A stretch of DNA of 64,000 bases. Source: Lingula anatina. Its lineage: Eukaryota > Brachiopoda > Lingulata > Lingulida > Lingulidae. The stretch's first letter is position 1, and every line of letters starts with the position of its first letter. A program made the position numbers and the translations under genes. The stretch spans positions 37,889 through 101,888 of the forward strand of contig NW_019776151.1 of NCBI RefSeq assembly GCF_001039355.2. Reading direction: 5' to 3'. Below, in pieces: positions 48,901-61,214 of the stretch. The notes beneath the pieces were generated by a model. It did not search any database, was not told the DNA's origin, and was given only the letters and a program-made list of their open reading frames with translations.

Positions 48901-51900
48901 AGTTGGGGACACTTGCAGTGTCTAAGGAGGAAGCTTCTGTCATTGAGGAGGAAACACGGTTACAGTCAACTGACCCTAAATGGCACAATGTGCGACGTGA
49001 ACGTATTACTGCATCCAAGGCTGGAGAAGTAATTACTAGAAGAAAAGACTTTGAAAAATTGGCAGAGAGGTGGAAGTCTGGTCGGACTGTAGTAACTTCA
49101 GCCATGAAACATGGGATTGCATCTGAGTGCCTTGCTGCCCAGGCTTATGTGGACAAACTGGACCAAAATGTGAATTTATATCCATGTGGGATAGTTGTTA
49201 GTCCCACTGCTTCATGGTTGGCAGCATCCCCAGACAGAAAAGTGTACCGCCCCAACAGAACACCTCCCTTTGGGCTTCTGGAAATCAAGTGCCCAGTAAC
49301 TGGATCAGTTTTAGAGTTGGATTATCTAAAGAAAAATGAGGCAGGTATTTTGCTCCTAAAAAAGCGTCACAATTACTACAGGCAGGTAGTTATGCAATTG
49401 GCCTGCACAGGACTTGAATGGTGTGATTTTTTTGTATGGACAGAAAATGACAGTCACCTAGAGACCATTTATTTTGATCAAGTTGAATGGCAGGAGATGA
49501 AAGACAAACTAGACATGTTTTTCTTTAATTATTTACTTTGAAAATACAGTGGACTTTCCTTTTTTGAGCTTTCAAACAGACAGAGATATACATAGCTGAG
49601 CAATTGATTATATATGTAAATTAAAGTTAAAATTGAGCAATACTGATTGTATGATACATAATAAAGAAAGGTATCCATTGAGCAAAACTCTATAAATTAT
49701 ACATATGAAAACATTTGTGATGAATTGCATATTACATAAATATTTTTGTATGACTGTAACTAGACATGTTTTTCTTTAATTATTTACTTTGAAAAATACA
49801 GTGGACTTTCATTTTTTGAGCTTTTAAACAGACACAGATATACATAGCTGAGCAATTGATAATATATGTAAATTAAAGTTAAAATTGAGCAATACTGATT
49901 GTAATGATACATAATAAAGAAAAGTATCCATTGAGCAAAACTCTATAAATTATACATATGAAAACATTTGTGATGAATTGCACATAACATAAATATTTTT
50001 GTATGACTGTAAGTACTGTGTGAATATCAAATAAAATTTAGAAAATTTTCACCTGAAGAGAAATTTACATTACATTTCATTAACTTTAATTAACGGTCCT
50101 CTCCACAAAGTAAGCAAACATGCTACCGTCCATAACTGATTGATACTGCCGGCTGTAGATATAGGAATCACACTATCAAACAAGTGGTGTTCTTTTGTCC
50201 TTCTAATTGCCCTCTCAACATGAATTCTTAAACTTGCAATTTCCTGTGTGTGTGCTATTTGGTCAAGGGTAAATTGGGAGTTGAATCGAAATGGTGGAAT
50301 GTTCAGAGACACCTTTTTTTCTTTAAGCTGGCTGCCAATTGTGAAACCTTTATCAGCCATTACACTGTCTCCTTCTTCTAAAAGATCTATTATCCCACTT
50401 AATCTAGTGATCTCTGTGTCAGAGGTGCAACCAGTGAACAAAGAGGAAATGAAGGTTATAGCACCATTTGGGGCAATGCCAATGAGACCTTTAAATGTAC
50501 TATGACTTTTGTAACTTGAGTAAGTTTTACTACTTAACACAAGAGATGAAGGTGTTTGTATTTTAATTTCTGTGCAATCTAATATAACCCTTGTTTTGGG
50601 ATATTTATCTTTGAATACCTGGGGCATACTGTTATCAACTTGCCCCCTAGATGGCCAAATAGGGATGCTTCCCAAAACAAAATACAACAAGTTGGCCCAT
50701 GTAATAATTTTTCGGCTAACAGTGCTTATATGGCACTTGAATCTGATGGCCAAATCCTGCTCATAGAGCCCAGCTTTTAGTCGACACAAGAACATGAAGA
50801 GTTCATCAATCAAAAGCATATTTCGTGGACGACCCCTCAAACTGGTTCTTTCTGAGGCTGCATAATATGCACTCTGCATGTTGTCTGCTGCTGGTTTAAC
50901 AAATTCAAACAACAATCTAAACGTAGAACAAATAAAACCTGTGTAAAATAACATAATAGTATCATCCGAACCAAATCGTTCAACCCCAAATGTCTCCAAA
51001 GATAGCTGCTGTTTCAGTTTATTATTTTCCTCTTTTAAGCTTGCCTTTTCTTGATTTTGCTCAGAAATTTTCTCTTCCAGCTCTCTGATTCGCTTGACTA
51101 GCTCATCATCTTGTTCTTCAGATGGTGTGGTATCATCATCAGCAGAATGATCCTCTACTGGTGCATCATATTCTATCCTGCATAAAACAAAAATTGGGTA
51201 AAAATAAATGAATATATACCATCCAGCAACCTCAGGAAAATAGATTTTATTTAAAAATTAAAGGCAAAATTATAATAATATTTTTAAATATAACATTTTA
51301 ACATTTTTAGCTTAGCTACTTCTATCACTATTATGCTAACATCAAAAATATAAATAAAGGAATGAATAAAAGAAAATGCTAACACCAATATAAATGCAAT
51401 TTTTCTAATTTTTTTGTGATGAAATCATTCATGTTTGTCTATACTATACATGATACATATACGTTTTTGTGGCTCTGTTTATAAACAAACCAGATACTAA
51501 ATAAGATGCTAATAATCTGCAAAATTAAAGAAGGAAAACAAACAATACTACATAAATGGATAAAAGGGCTTACCCTTCTGTGTCCCCATCCTGTTTGCGT
51601 CTTTTGGAAGGAAGTGAAGCGACAGGGGGTCTCTCCTTGGGTGGTGCTCTGCCCGCTTGCTTTGACCAAGCAAAAATTGAGGGAATGGCAGTTGAATTCA
51701 ACACTTTTCTGACTGGAGACCACTTAAAATCCTCAGGTAAGAAGTGGCTTGAGCAAACTTTTGTACTTGGGGTGATCTGATGATAAATAAAATTATTTCC
51801 ATTAATAAATAAGCCAAACACGGTGGAAATCTAACGACGACAGAGAACACATACGGCCGCACAAAATATTTACGCAGACTTCTAATTATGTCATAAGTAG

Positions 51901-54900
51901 TTATTTATCGAGTATATATGCCCCTAGACATATCTAAGAACGAAATTCGTACTTAGTTAAACAGACTCGTTACTACCCTTGCAGTCGTTTGACCGCTTAT
52001 AATGTCCTAGCCATCGGAGGAATTATGTCAATATTTGCATTTGAAAACATTGTAAACACTAACCTGAAACAGCGTACCCTCGTCTCTCCTTATTCTCACT
52101 ATCCAAATTTTCCTTCGCTCTGGGTCTTCTGGAAACTTGTGAAATGATAACTCTGGATGATAACGTTTGTCATTTGTGCACAACGGCACACAACAGTGGT
52201 CTTTACCTCCCGGCATTCTACAGGACTGCCTTCTAGCTTCGTTGCTAAGAATTCGTTTGCCTTTTTAGCCTCGTTTTCGTAAATTGGGTCAAATCATGCA
52301 TAATTTTTGAGAAGCGCGTATTGCTGCACATTGTGCTGGGGTATATCACTAGTGATAATTGGTCTCTGGTTGATGTGCTTGTTCCAACATTGTTCATTGA
52401 TTGTCACTTTTCATAAGCATTTTAAGTGTAACAAAACAACTTGTTTGCAAGTGTTGTAACAAATGGGTGCAGGTAGCATTTTTTTAAATGCATATATTAG
52501 GATATAATTGGGTTGACAGGTAGTATTGATTTAATACTATATCACCCAAGAATAAGTTTTATCTTCGCTACAATTGCAGATCCATATATGATGTACTAGT
52601 AGGTATTTAATGCAATTTTATAAATGGTAATTGACTTGTCTTGAAATCATTAAAACAGCCTCCATTTTCTAACAATGTGACGCACACAGTCTTAGGCATA
52701 AGCCCAGTGTGAAACCCTAGTTTCTGCATTCTCTCCAGTGAAAGCACATCTCTAAGTATCTTGTATTGATCGCTACTTTCTGCCACAGGGCATCGGAATA
52801 AGATCACGACAGGATGTGGAATTCAAATCATTGCAGAAAGTAGATTTATTCATGGAAATTAAATAATCCATGTGGTATAACTAATGTACTACGTTCATTC
52901 ATTGAATACCACTCATTCATTTTTAGTCATTATGGATGTGTACAGTTTGTAATGATTTTAAAGGCTGTCCTTAAATGTATAGCCAGTATGGGACACTCAT
53001 TATTTTTACAAAAAAATAATAAATAATTAAAATAAAATAAAACACTATTTGTATTAATTAAAGTTTGAATTAGCTATTTCCAGCCTAGATTCCACCTAAA
53101 AATTAGCATGACAATAAAAAGCTAGAAGTTGGGATTGAAAAATATATATTAATATCGATAATAAAATATAAGTTTTTCTTCGTTTCTCTTTGCAGGCATC
53201 CGTTGCTGCGCCATCAGTGATGACAACTTGAAGCAAAAGGTGGATAACTACATCCAGCAGGAGATCACCGCCATTACGGAGACATGCCCTGAGTTTATCC
53301 GCCTTCCTAGAATTCAAGTGGATATCATAGGTGTGAATCACCAGTGTAACCTCTATCTGAGACACAGAAATATTGTAGTCAAAATAAAGATTTTAACAGT
53401 TGTAGTGAAGCAATTATCATTATAACTTGCTGTATACAAGAGACAGGTGGTGGAATTAGGTTCTCTTTATAATTAGTAAGCATCTGTTATTGGTGGCTAA
53501 ATTTGCAGGTGCCTCTGAACATGGTCTGCAGAGTAGTAATGAGAAGCATCTGTGCCAGTTGGTGCTGGACTGGTTGAAGGACAACGTGGGGCAGACCAAT
53601 AATTTGGATGCTGTCACTGATTATGTATGTGGTCTCGTATAATTACAAAGCTGCAAATTATATTGAAGATATACCTTCCTGTATTAAGTTTAATAATTTG
53701 TCTTAAATGATATTTGTCTAATGGAATATTTAAAGAAAGATTTTATATGTCTGTTTAGTTATTTGGGTTATTGGTATATTGCTGTATTTGTATTTTATGA
53801 GAAAATGGCTTTGAGACCATCCCCAAAGACTATTGTACTAACTTTGGATTGAACTATCTCCAAGGGGATTCTCGCTTGATTGCAAGTAACTTAGGCGACT
53901 AAGATGTCTGTCACGCCTGCTGAAGCTGTTAGGGGTAATTAACTTTTGCTTACCAGCTTTAGTAGGCGTCCGAGACATCTAAGCCTCTTGGGCTGAAAGC
54001 AATTTAACGAGGGACCCTGTGGAGACGGACTGATCCTTTTAGATCGATCTAGGGATGGGAACCAAGTCTTTGTCCAAATTTTGTTATAGTACCAATGTTT
54101 AACACCCTGAAAAATGTTATTCTTCACCTTACATTTCACTTTCCCCCCACAATTAGTATACATAGATCTCTGATATGTAATAATATAAGATTATACATGT
54201 TCCTGTCATCCTCAGGTCAACATGCTGTACTTGAACAATGACAACACCCTTCATGATGCCAAAGACCTGGATGACTACTCCCTGAACAATGCTGAGATTA
54301 TCCAGGATTACAAGAAGCTGGCAAAGAAGAGACACGTAAGGAGGCATTTGATTGATTTACAAATTGCTGATGATATATCTTAAAAAGATGATGCTTGGGT
54401 CAGACTAGCCAGTGCAATGTAGCACTGTAAAGAGTTGACACAATTTATCCATGGATATTTTCTGGTTTGTCTCCTCTCAAGTTCTGTCAAATAAGAATCT
54501 GTTGCACAACAGTATCAGTTCACCAAATTTTAGGGATCACTTGTTTTGGTTTCTAAGAAGACATTACTGGCACTTACAGTTTAAAAAATCACCCTGTTAT
54601 TGTTAATATCAACTCAGATGATCCCCATTCTTACTGCATTCATTTCGGAAAGTTCTGACAAAAAATTATCTTCATGTTCTTGAAATCAGTAATTTAGAAA
54701 AAAATGGTAATAGGTAAAAAGTGAACTAGCTGTTAGCATAACACATGGTTTAAGTTTAATATCATATGGATATCCTATATTTTCAGAGGTCACCAAAGAA
54801 CAGTTTCAGCCGTATTCTGCCCAGTGAGAACACCAACACTACTTACCCAATGAAATCACGCAAACATTCTGGAGGGCGCTTTAGTCCCCAGTTGATTGCC

Positions 54901-57795
54901 GATGAATGGAAGGTGATTGCCTCTTTGAAGAATGGAGGTAGGAAAATAATTGATACTGTTTCGAACACACAAAATTTGCTTTGAAATGGAATTGATTGTT
55001 AAAAATGTATTACTAATGATTTAAGTATTTTGTTCCATTTAGTCATAGGCAGTAAATCAATGCATAATTATAAATCCTTTACTAGTTGTAAACTAAATCC
55101 TATGACAATTTCTTTTTTGGAGTGATTAAATATCTGTATAGAAATGTGGAATGGTATAGATTATAAAATGGATATTACAAAGAGAAAAATCTGCAATAAA
55201 ATCTACAATACCCCTTCCTTTATATTTATCTGGAAAATATAATTTTTCATTGTTGACTTATTTTAATTCCAGAGCAAAGTATCATGTGTATTGCAATTCT
55301 GGACAGCACTGTTGTCAGCATGTCCCTGCACCTGCTGTCTCGCGACAATGTCACTCCCGTCGCCACCAATGGAGAGGTGTCTCCCACGCATTCACCCAAG
55401 GGCTCAATCTTTGAGAATTCCAAGTCCCTTACGATGCTGGCTCCTATGAGCTCCCCGCGCTGTGGAGTGGGCACTGCTGTTTTGGATGGGAAGATTATCG
55501 CCCTCGGTGAGCACATGTAGAAATTAACTACTAAAATAGAAATATTTCAAGGTAACAAAAAGCTTTGCTAAATTGGGTTGGCAAGTGAAGAAATATCAGA
55601 GCATTGATGTGATAATTAGTTCTTGTTAAAGGCCAAAATCAAATGCAGCCTAGCTTAATTTATGTACTAGAAGATACATAGAAGCTTTGACTATATTGAA
55701 TATATTGAAGAATTGTTGTTTTCAATCAATCAGCATAGCTTTCCCCATTCAAGATGATTTACCTTTGACACACTACCTCAAACCAATAGGCTCTGAGACT
55801 ACAATTACATATGTTTCAATGGGAAGTTTCCACGGTCAGTATAAATTTTCTTCTCATTTTTGAATCCCAGGTGGCTATGATCGTGGCGAGTGTTTGAGGA
55901 CAGCAGAAATGTACGACATGTCCACCAACTCCTGGACTGCCTTGCCATCCATGGGGACCCCTAGGGGGCGCTTTGACGTCTCCCAGATCCAGGGCCGTCT
56001 CTACGCCTGTGGGGGATCCAATGGACACACTGAGCTGAAGTCAGCCGAGTGCTATGATCCCGAGAGTGAGAAATGGACACCCGTTGCTGATATGTTGAAA
56101 TGCAAATCGAGTGCAGGTGAGATTACTATTATTATTTTTTTTTTTTTAAGTCTTTATTTGTTAAGTCCAGAATGTACAAATGTCTGTTACTTGGAAGTTG
56201 TAGCATGGTCTTATTTTTATGGGCAAAATACCCATCTGTTTTTTCAGTCCACACCTAGAATAATGAACAGACAATACATTTCAGGCTTTAATATATTAAT
56301 AGTAAAACACTTTTGATTTGATGGCCCCGTGACATTGTGTGTGGTATTGCAGGGGTTGCCGTGCTGAATGACAAGCTGTATGTGATTGGTGGATGGAGTG
56401 GGCTGCAGGGGGTCAAATCATGTGAGGTTTTCGATCCAGAGACCAACAAGTGGTCAACTATTGCGAAACTCAATGTTGGTGAGTATTTTGCTCTCTACTT
56501 TGTAAGTTCAATCAAAAATATAAAACCTTAAATATGACAGAAAAGACTCATATTAATCAAAAGGATGGTAACAAAGCAGCTGAAGTTAGTTATAATTGAT
56601 ATATTTTATGAATTATAAAATGGTGACTGATATAATATGGAAAATAAGTCTTATTTAAAAGGAATATCTTTTGTAAATCCAATGTTCTAAGATATAGAAA
56701 TTGGTGATGAAACTTACCTATGTCATTGTCTTATATTTCTATTTATTTCCCAATAGAGATATTCTTAGAGTCTTGTGGAAATCAAATGTACTCTGATACA
56801 GAAATTGTGAAACTTTCCCCTGCCTTTGTCTTATATTGCTATTTCTTTCCCAATTAGGACGTTCCCAGGCAGCCGTCTGTGCCATGAATGGTAAACTGTA
56901 TGCTGTTGGAGGCTGCGATTCCTGGCACTGCCTGAATAGCGTGGAGGTGTACTCTCCTGAAGAGAACAAGTGGACAATGGTGGCGCCACTGAGCATGCCC
57001 AGAAGAGGTGCTGGAACCACTGTCTTCAATGGTAAGTTGAGGTGTTACCTGAACGTACATGTCACCAACCCTAATTATACTGATAATATATATATATATA
57101 TATAAAGACAAAATGCTGGCAACTGATGTAATCATATTTTTTTTACTTTTGGAGATATGAAAACTTTAAAAAAATGACATCTGTTAGGTAATATATTATT
57201 CTCCTGTCCTTTCAGTCCTTATATATCTATAAGATATTTTAACAATTCCTGAACTTCAGTACTTGTAATGCTTTCACTACTCAGATGCCCCATAATTTCC
57301 ATATTTATTACATAACTCGTCTATAATTTTACACTTTCGGTGTTATACATTTAGATGCATATCATCTGTATTTCAATATTGTTTCCATTTCTCCTGGTAA
57401 ATTGCACAGTCACTTATCTTTAGGTAACCTTTGAAATTTGATGTCTAATTTCACATTTGTGGGTTTTTCCAGGTAAGCTCTGCGTGGTAGGGGGCAGTGA
57501 CGGCTGCTCCCCCTCCCTGGCTACAATGGAGGTTTTTGATCCAGCGACCAACTCCTGGGCTTTTGGACCCCCCATGAACGTCTGCCGGGCCAATGTTGGC
57601 GTGGCTGTGTGCGATAACAAGCTGTACGCCGTCGGGGGATTCAGCGGGAGCACTTTTCTGGACTCCATCGAGTACTTGGATGGAGACACAAACGAGTGGT
57701 CAAGTTATTTACCCATGAAGGAAGCGGCCATGGTGAACGGCACTTTTGAAAAACTGGACAGCTGTGCTGGTGATGCTGAGAAAAGCGTTTCATAG
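42973..57795 (+). CDS. IVNS1ABP: BTB-BACK-kelch protein, IVNS1ABP type
   Basis: Eleven coding exons: 42973-43268, 43555-43679, 53196-53330, 53509-53624, 54216-54335, 54787-54937, 55273-55506, 55871-56116, 56353-56478, 56858-57031 and 57473-57795. They total 2,046 bases, 681 residues plus stop; human IVNS1ABP has 642. The ATG has a perfect Kozak context (GCCACCATGG). Domain order: BTB at about residues 30-135 (QFCDVILEVEGHEIPAHRAV), BACK to about 260, a variable linker rich in Ser/Pro, then six kelch repeats from about residue 370 to the end, each with GG and spaced Y/W (LYACGGSNGHTE, LYVIGGWSG, LYAVGGFSGS). Family members bind actin or act as Cullin-3 substrate adaptors; IVNS1ABP was found as a binding partner of influenza NS1. 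The long second coding intron (43680-53195) hosts a DNA transposon, and intron 4 hosts a MITE. Confidence 0.9.
43680..47478. other. Intron of the kelch gene, left of the transposon
   Basis: AT-rich intron DNA with no exon seen apart from the flanking kelch exons. It includes a (CA)n run near 45990 and a short G-rich run near 47218. Confidence 0.6.
45987..46033. repeat. (CA)n microsatellite
   Basis: CA/CG dinucleotide run with few interruptions in the kelch gene intron. Confidence 0.95.
47479..47527 (+). repeat. Left terminal inverted repeat
   Basis: Matches the reverse complement of 52255-52301 with a 3-base gap and scattered substitutions. It also contains the first in-frame ATG of the nuclease gene. 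Confidence 0.8.
47533..49541 (+). CDS. Transposon SWIM-finger/YqaJ-type nuclease
   Basis: Two exons, 47533-47692 and 48244-49541, joined across CAAAC/GTGAGT and TTTCAG/TCTTTT in phase, give 485 residues. The start MEATCSTRD at 47533 is preferred because the frame's first ATG (47479) lies inside the terminal inverted repeat; that start would give 503. Numbering below uses 503. A SWIM zinc finger reads CTCPIGLSKSCGH (about 114-126). The YqaJ/lambda-exonuclease-like core starts at about 315 (WHNVRRERITASK). Its conserved acidic and Lys/Gln residues are visible in GIASECLAAQAY, AASPDRKVY, GLLEIKCPVTG (about 415) and YYRQVVMQLACTG. Such nucleases process DNA ends; here it presumably helps transposition. 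The stop lies inside the first unit of a 251-bp tandem repeat. Confidence 0.85.
49508..50012. repeat. 251-bp tandem duplication between the convergent transposon genes
   Basis: The block starting ACTAGACATGTTTTTC at 49508 starts again at 49759, and both end at TATGACTGTAA. Copy 1 contains the last ten codons and stop of the nuclease gene; copy 2 repeats them without a gene. Each copy carries an AATAAAGAAA poly(A)-like site. No N lies between them. Confidence 0.9.
50070..52216 (-). CDS. Transposon THAP-coiled coil-DDE transposase
   Basis: Three exons, 52064-52216 (ATG), 51574-51776 and 50070-51177 (TAA), join in phase to 487 residues. The THAP zinc finger fills residues 1 to about 75, with its C2CH ligands at Cys9, Cys13, Cys59 and His62 (KVCSSHF). 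A basic, Pro-rich linker (residues 85-115) is followed by an acidic patch and a leucine-zipper coil at about 140-175 (RIRELEEKISEQN). A helix-turn-helix lies at about 245-275 (GLYEQDLAIRF). The DDE_Tnp_4 catalytic core has Asp319 (VILDCTEIKI), Asp394 (SVMADKGFT) and Glu440 (RIHVERAIRR). All three catalytic acids are present and nothing is broken. The THAP domain should bind the element's ends, and the DDE core should cut and join DNA. It could also be grouped with HARBI1-like transposases. Confidence 0.88.
52255..52301 (-). repeat. Right terminal inverted repeat
   Basis: Reverse complement of the left end. It lies about 40 bases upstream of the transposase ATG. Confidence 0.8.
52302..53195. 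other. Intron of the kelch gene, right of the transposon
   Basis: AT-rich intron sequence up to the 3' splice site (CTTTGCAG at 53195). No further element or exon recognised. Confidence 0.6.
53855..54063. mobile_element. MITE-like element with inverted ends, copy in kelch intron 4
   Basis: About 210 bp with long imperfect inverted ends: TCTCCAAGGGGATTCTCGCTTG...CTTAGG on the left, and TCTCCACAGGGTCCCTCG...GCTTAG reading inward from the right. It shares TAGATCGATCT and the TTAAATTGCTTTC block with the copy at 12937. It has no coding capacity and lies between kelch exons 4 and 5. Confidence 0.65.
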
Positions 57796-59585
57796 TACAG
57801 CGGCGCACTCTATTGGCAATGATCAGAAAGAGTCGTAATGCCAAAAAAAATAACAATAAATAAAAACTGGAGTTCCTTCACATTGTGTATATATGATTCA
57901 GTAGGATAGAATTGGAGTGGCAGATAGAGACTGCATTGAGCATTGTTACTAACATCACATTAAAAAGGAAAAGGTTTAGTGACTAAGTCTGGTCCAGGGG
58001 TAGACGCCATGACACCTTATCTATATTTGCACCAGAATCCAAGTACTGAGTACTTTTGAGCACTTTATATTTATACTAACATGTATTTAGAATGTTGTAG
58101 AAAGTTGATTGAATGTCAGACCCGTTCTGTGCATAAAATCAGAGTCATTCCTAAATACAAATTCAGGTTAAGTGTTTTTTTTACAAGTTGGTCTTTAAGT
58201 ATTGAGGAGGCTACATAATTGAACACAAATTCCTATGTAAAAGAAGTCCAATTCTATATAAAAACAAACACAAGGTTCTATGTCAAAGATCAGTTCCTAA
58301 TTTATCAAACTGGCTGAAATGTATCCCATTTGAAGTGTCTACAATTCGTAATACTTGCGTCTCAATTTGGTGCTCTATTCGGCTACCGTCCACCATATTT
58401 ATTCTTCTCGCCTGTCCTTTTTGACAAAACATTCACAGCATCAATTAGTTAATAAATAATTCCTTGAATTTAACAATTAAATTTATTCTTGGATATAGTA
58501 TGACCAATAATGATATTAGAATGTATTTTTGAATATCTGTCAGAAATTTGTGGGAATTGGAATATATTTTTTTCCTACGGCAGCTGATCAGTTAATCCCT
58601 ACTTTCATATACATATATATACACATTTACTTTATTTTCACCATTATCATAAAATCTTTTTCACTTTGGATTCAGTCCAGTTTTTTTTAAAGCACTCATT
58701 ATTAGTTAAGAGAAGCTTTGTTTGAAATTGTTTGCACTTGTGTTATTAGCACTAAGACTTGCGTAAAAAAATTTCAGTAAACATGATAAAGGGCCACAAG
58801 CGGGGTCAGTGAAAAAAGACACAATGTTATTCAGTGGTTAATGAAATCATTTTAAATTTGTCCATATTGCATTTGAATGACCTAGTAGAATTTTAAAGTC
58901 TGCAATGGGTAGAAGCATGTTGGAAACCATTGGAATGCAGTTGATTTGAATTATTTCTTAATGTGGGTTGTTCTGCTGAAAAACTTATTTTATAATCTAG
59001 CTGCAGGACAGTAAAATGGGGTTCAAATTTGATAACATATTTGGTTTATTGCTCTTGTTTGTTAGTTTTCAGCAAATTTTGGGTTGATACCATTTGCTGC
59101 CAAGGCCTGTTCACATTTTACATGATCCTTTATGTGGTTATATATCCGAAATTTTGTAACAGAAGACAGATGGAGTTTGCAGAATTATTGAGATGTATCA
59201 ATTTTGTACATAATTTATACAGAGTTTCATATTGCGGCATCGCTTGTTCCCGTATCATACATATTTAACAGTAATATGTCCATAATTCATAAGAAATTAA
59301 CTGTATTTAATGTACTGACCCTCATTAACAAGATCAGTAAGGGTGTTTTTCTAATTAGTGCTTCGATAAGGCCTCAATTTTACCTTCCATCTTGAATGTG
59401 TCAGGGATGGGAATGGAAATTGCTTAAAAAAAGGAAACCATCTCCCTCAGAAGTTGCTGTTTTTGAGGATGTACAAAATGTAACTTTAAAACTTTTTAAA
59501 GCATTAATAGGAAATAATGCTGCAGAGGAGCCGTCATACCATCTCTGATGCATGTATAAATATCTGACAAATCTTTTCTTTTCAG

Positions 59586-59953
59586 ATAGAAGTCGGTTAG
59601 CACTGAACAATTTTGAAGCCACTGGCAAAATTTTTTCAATACATTGCATTCTGGTTAAATCAATGTTTTGGAAGGATTTGGGTATTGTACTCATATACTA
59701 TTAGCTATACCTAAACAAAGCGATCACAGAATTACTTATTTTTCCACATGGTGGTCATATTTCCTTTANAATAGAAGTCTGTTAGCACTGAACAATTTTG
59801 AAGCCACTGGCAAAATTTTTTCAATACATTGCATTCTGGTTAAATCAATGTTTTGGAAGGATTTGGGTATTGTACTCATATACTATTAGCTATACCTAAA
59901 CAAAGCAATCACAGAATTACTTATTTTTCCACATGGTGGTCATATTTCCTTTA
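59586..59953. repeat. Unmerged contig overlap across the N at 59769 (0.18 kb)
   Basis: The block ATAGAAGTC(G/T)GTTAGCACTG to CATATTTCCTTTA appears at 59586-59768 and again at 59771-59953, directly on either side of the N, with only a couple of differences. Confidence 0.9.
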
Positions 59954-60674
59954 AGAAGTACATAGCTTTATGGATGATTACTTCAATTTGAAAACTCAAC
60001 ATATCAAAACTTGCATTCCTTCTAGGCTAGTATTATATATTGGAAAAATAAGAGGGATTTTTACATCTTTTGAAAGCTAAAGTCTCACGTGGCAAGATTG
60101 GAAGTTATATGTAATATAAGGAGGAAAGGTTTTGTGATGCAAGTTGATATATGTGAACCTGCATGTCTTGGTAATGTCCAACGTTGTACAGTTCAATAGT
60201 TGGAAAAATCAATCATTTGTCATGCCACATCTGCTTACCTTGGTGACAAATATAAATCCAATTTATTGCCCAAATTTATTAAACAAAATATACAACCACA
60301 ACTTTTTATCCTTTAAGAGTTTATAAAAGGACAGTACATTTAAAAGTCAAATACAGTAATGAGGTAACAATGCAACCATTAAGCTGTTAAAGTAAGGCTT
60401 TAATACTGGTGCTTAATATGGCTACAAAGTAACCAATTGTGCGTGAACTGCTTTGTAAAAAGTTAAGGTATATACTGTGAAACAAGGCATTGTATGTGTC
60501 AATATTAATGTTATTTGGCGATGAATTGCTACATGAACTGTGGGCATTGTCTACTGACGGGTATTTTCTTATAAAATTTGAAAAACAATTGTAATGGATG
60601 TGTCATAACTGAAGTGGACTATTAAGTAGACAATCGTTTTGCTTGGTAGGGGTGTAAACATTGTAATGTTTATG

Positions 60675-60680
60675 AATAAA
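60675..60680 (+). promoter_or_regulatory. Candidate distal poly(A) signal of the kelch gene
   Basis: AATAAA followed by GT-rich sequence (GTGGTTTGTTTT), the usual layout of a poly(A) site. Confidence 0.45.
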
Positions 60681-61214
60681 GTGGTTTGTTTTCCCAAGTG
60701 AGAATGTTTTGTTTACCTTGAAAGTAAAAATGACAATTTTCAACAGACTTCACAAGCTAGTTTTAATAAAACTACAAACAAAAAGTACATAAATGACTTT
60801 GACTACTAATTTCTACAGCTTTTCATAATTCTTCTGCAGTCCTCTGGCTAGCAGCTGAAATACAGCACACAATCATTCATATTTGTCCATAGTTGAAATG
60901 GTTACACTTCATCAGTCCTCACAAATTCCAGGAATACACAATAAAAACTGTTCCAATGGGTTGCTTATACAATGTTCCAGTCACCACTTTCTGTTATCTA
61001 CATTATAAAGACGTGAAATTCACAATTAGACAAAAAAAAACAGCCTTTTCCTTTGAAACAACATTCATAATCCATTTCTTCAATGGGTAAACTGGACATC
61101 CAATAAGTACCATTCTTTTCTCCTTTTAAATACATTGTTTATGTACACTGTGCACCAACTGTAACCTTTGTCTTTCCTGCATTATTCAGTCTTTCATAAA
61201 ACATCCTCTTTATC

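Larger units (their letters stand above)
47479..52301. mobile_element. Two-gene THAP/DDE + YqaJ DNA transposon (ISL2EU-like)
   Basis: A 4.8-kb element in an intron of the kelch gene. The ends are imperfect inverted repeats of about 50 bp. Both read inward as ATGCATGA, then TGACCCAATTT, then CGAGGCTA and GGCAAA (left 47479-47527, right 52301-52255). It carries two convergent genes: a SWIM/YqaJ nuclease (plus) and a THAP-coiled coil-DDE transposase (minus), both open with intact motifs. This gene pair is the hallmark of ISL2EU-type eukaryotic transposons, as I recall from repeat classifications. The palindromic tip makes the exact end uncertain: AAT flanks ATGCAT on both sides, and AT flanks GCATGA..TCATGC, so a 2- or 3-bp target duplication fits. 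Intact frames suggest recent or current activity. Confidence 0.85.
57796..61214. other. 3' untranslated region of the kelch gene and spacer
   Basis: No coding exon seen. Candidate plus-strand poly(A) signals lie at 57855-57860 (early) and 60675-60680 (late), so the 3' untranslated region may be as long as 2.9 kb. A small unmerged contig overlap lies inside it. Confidence 0.5.
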
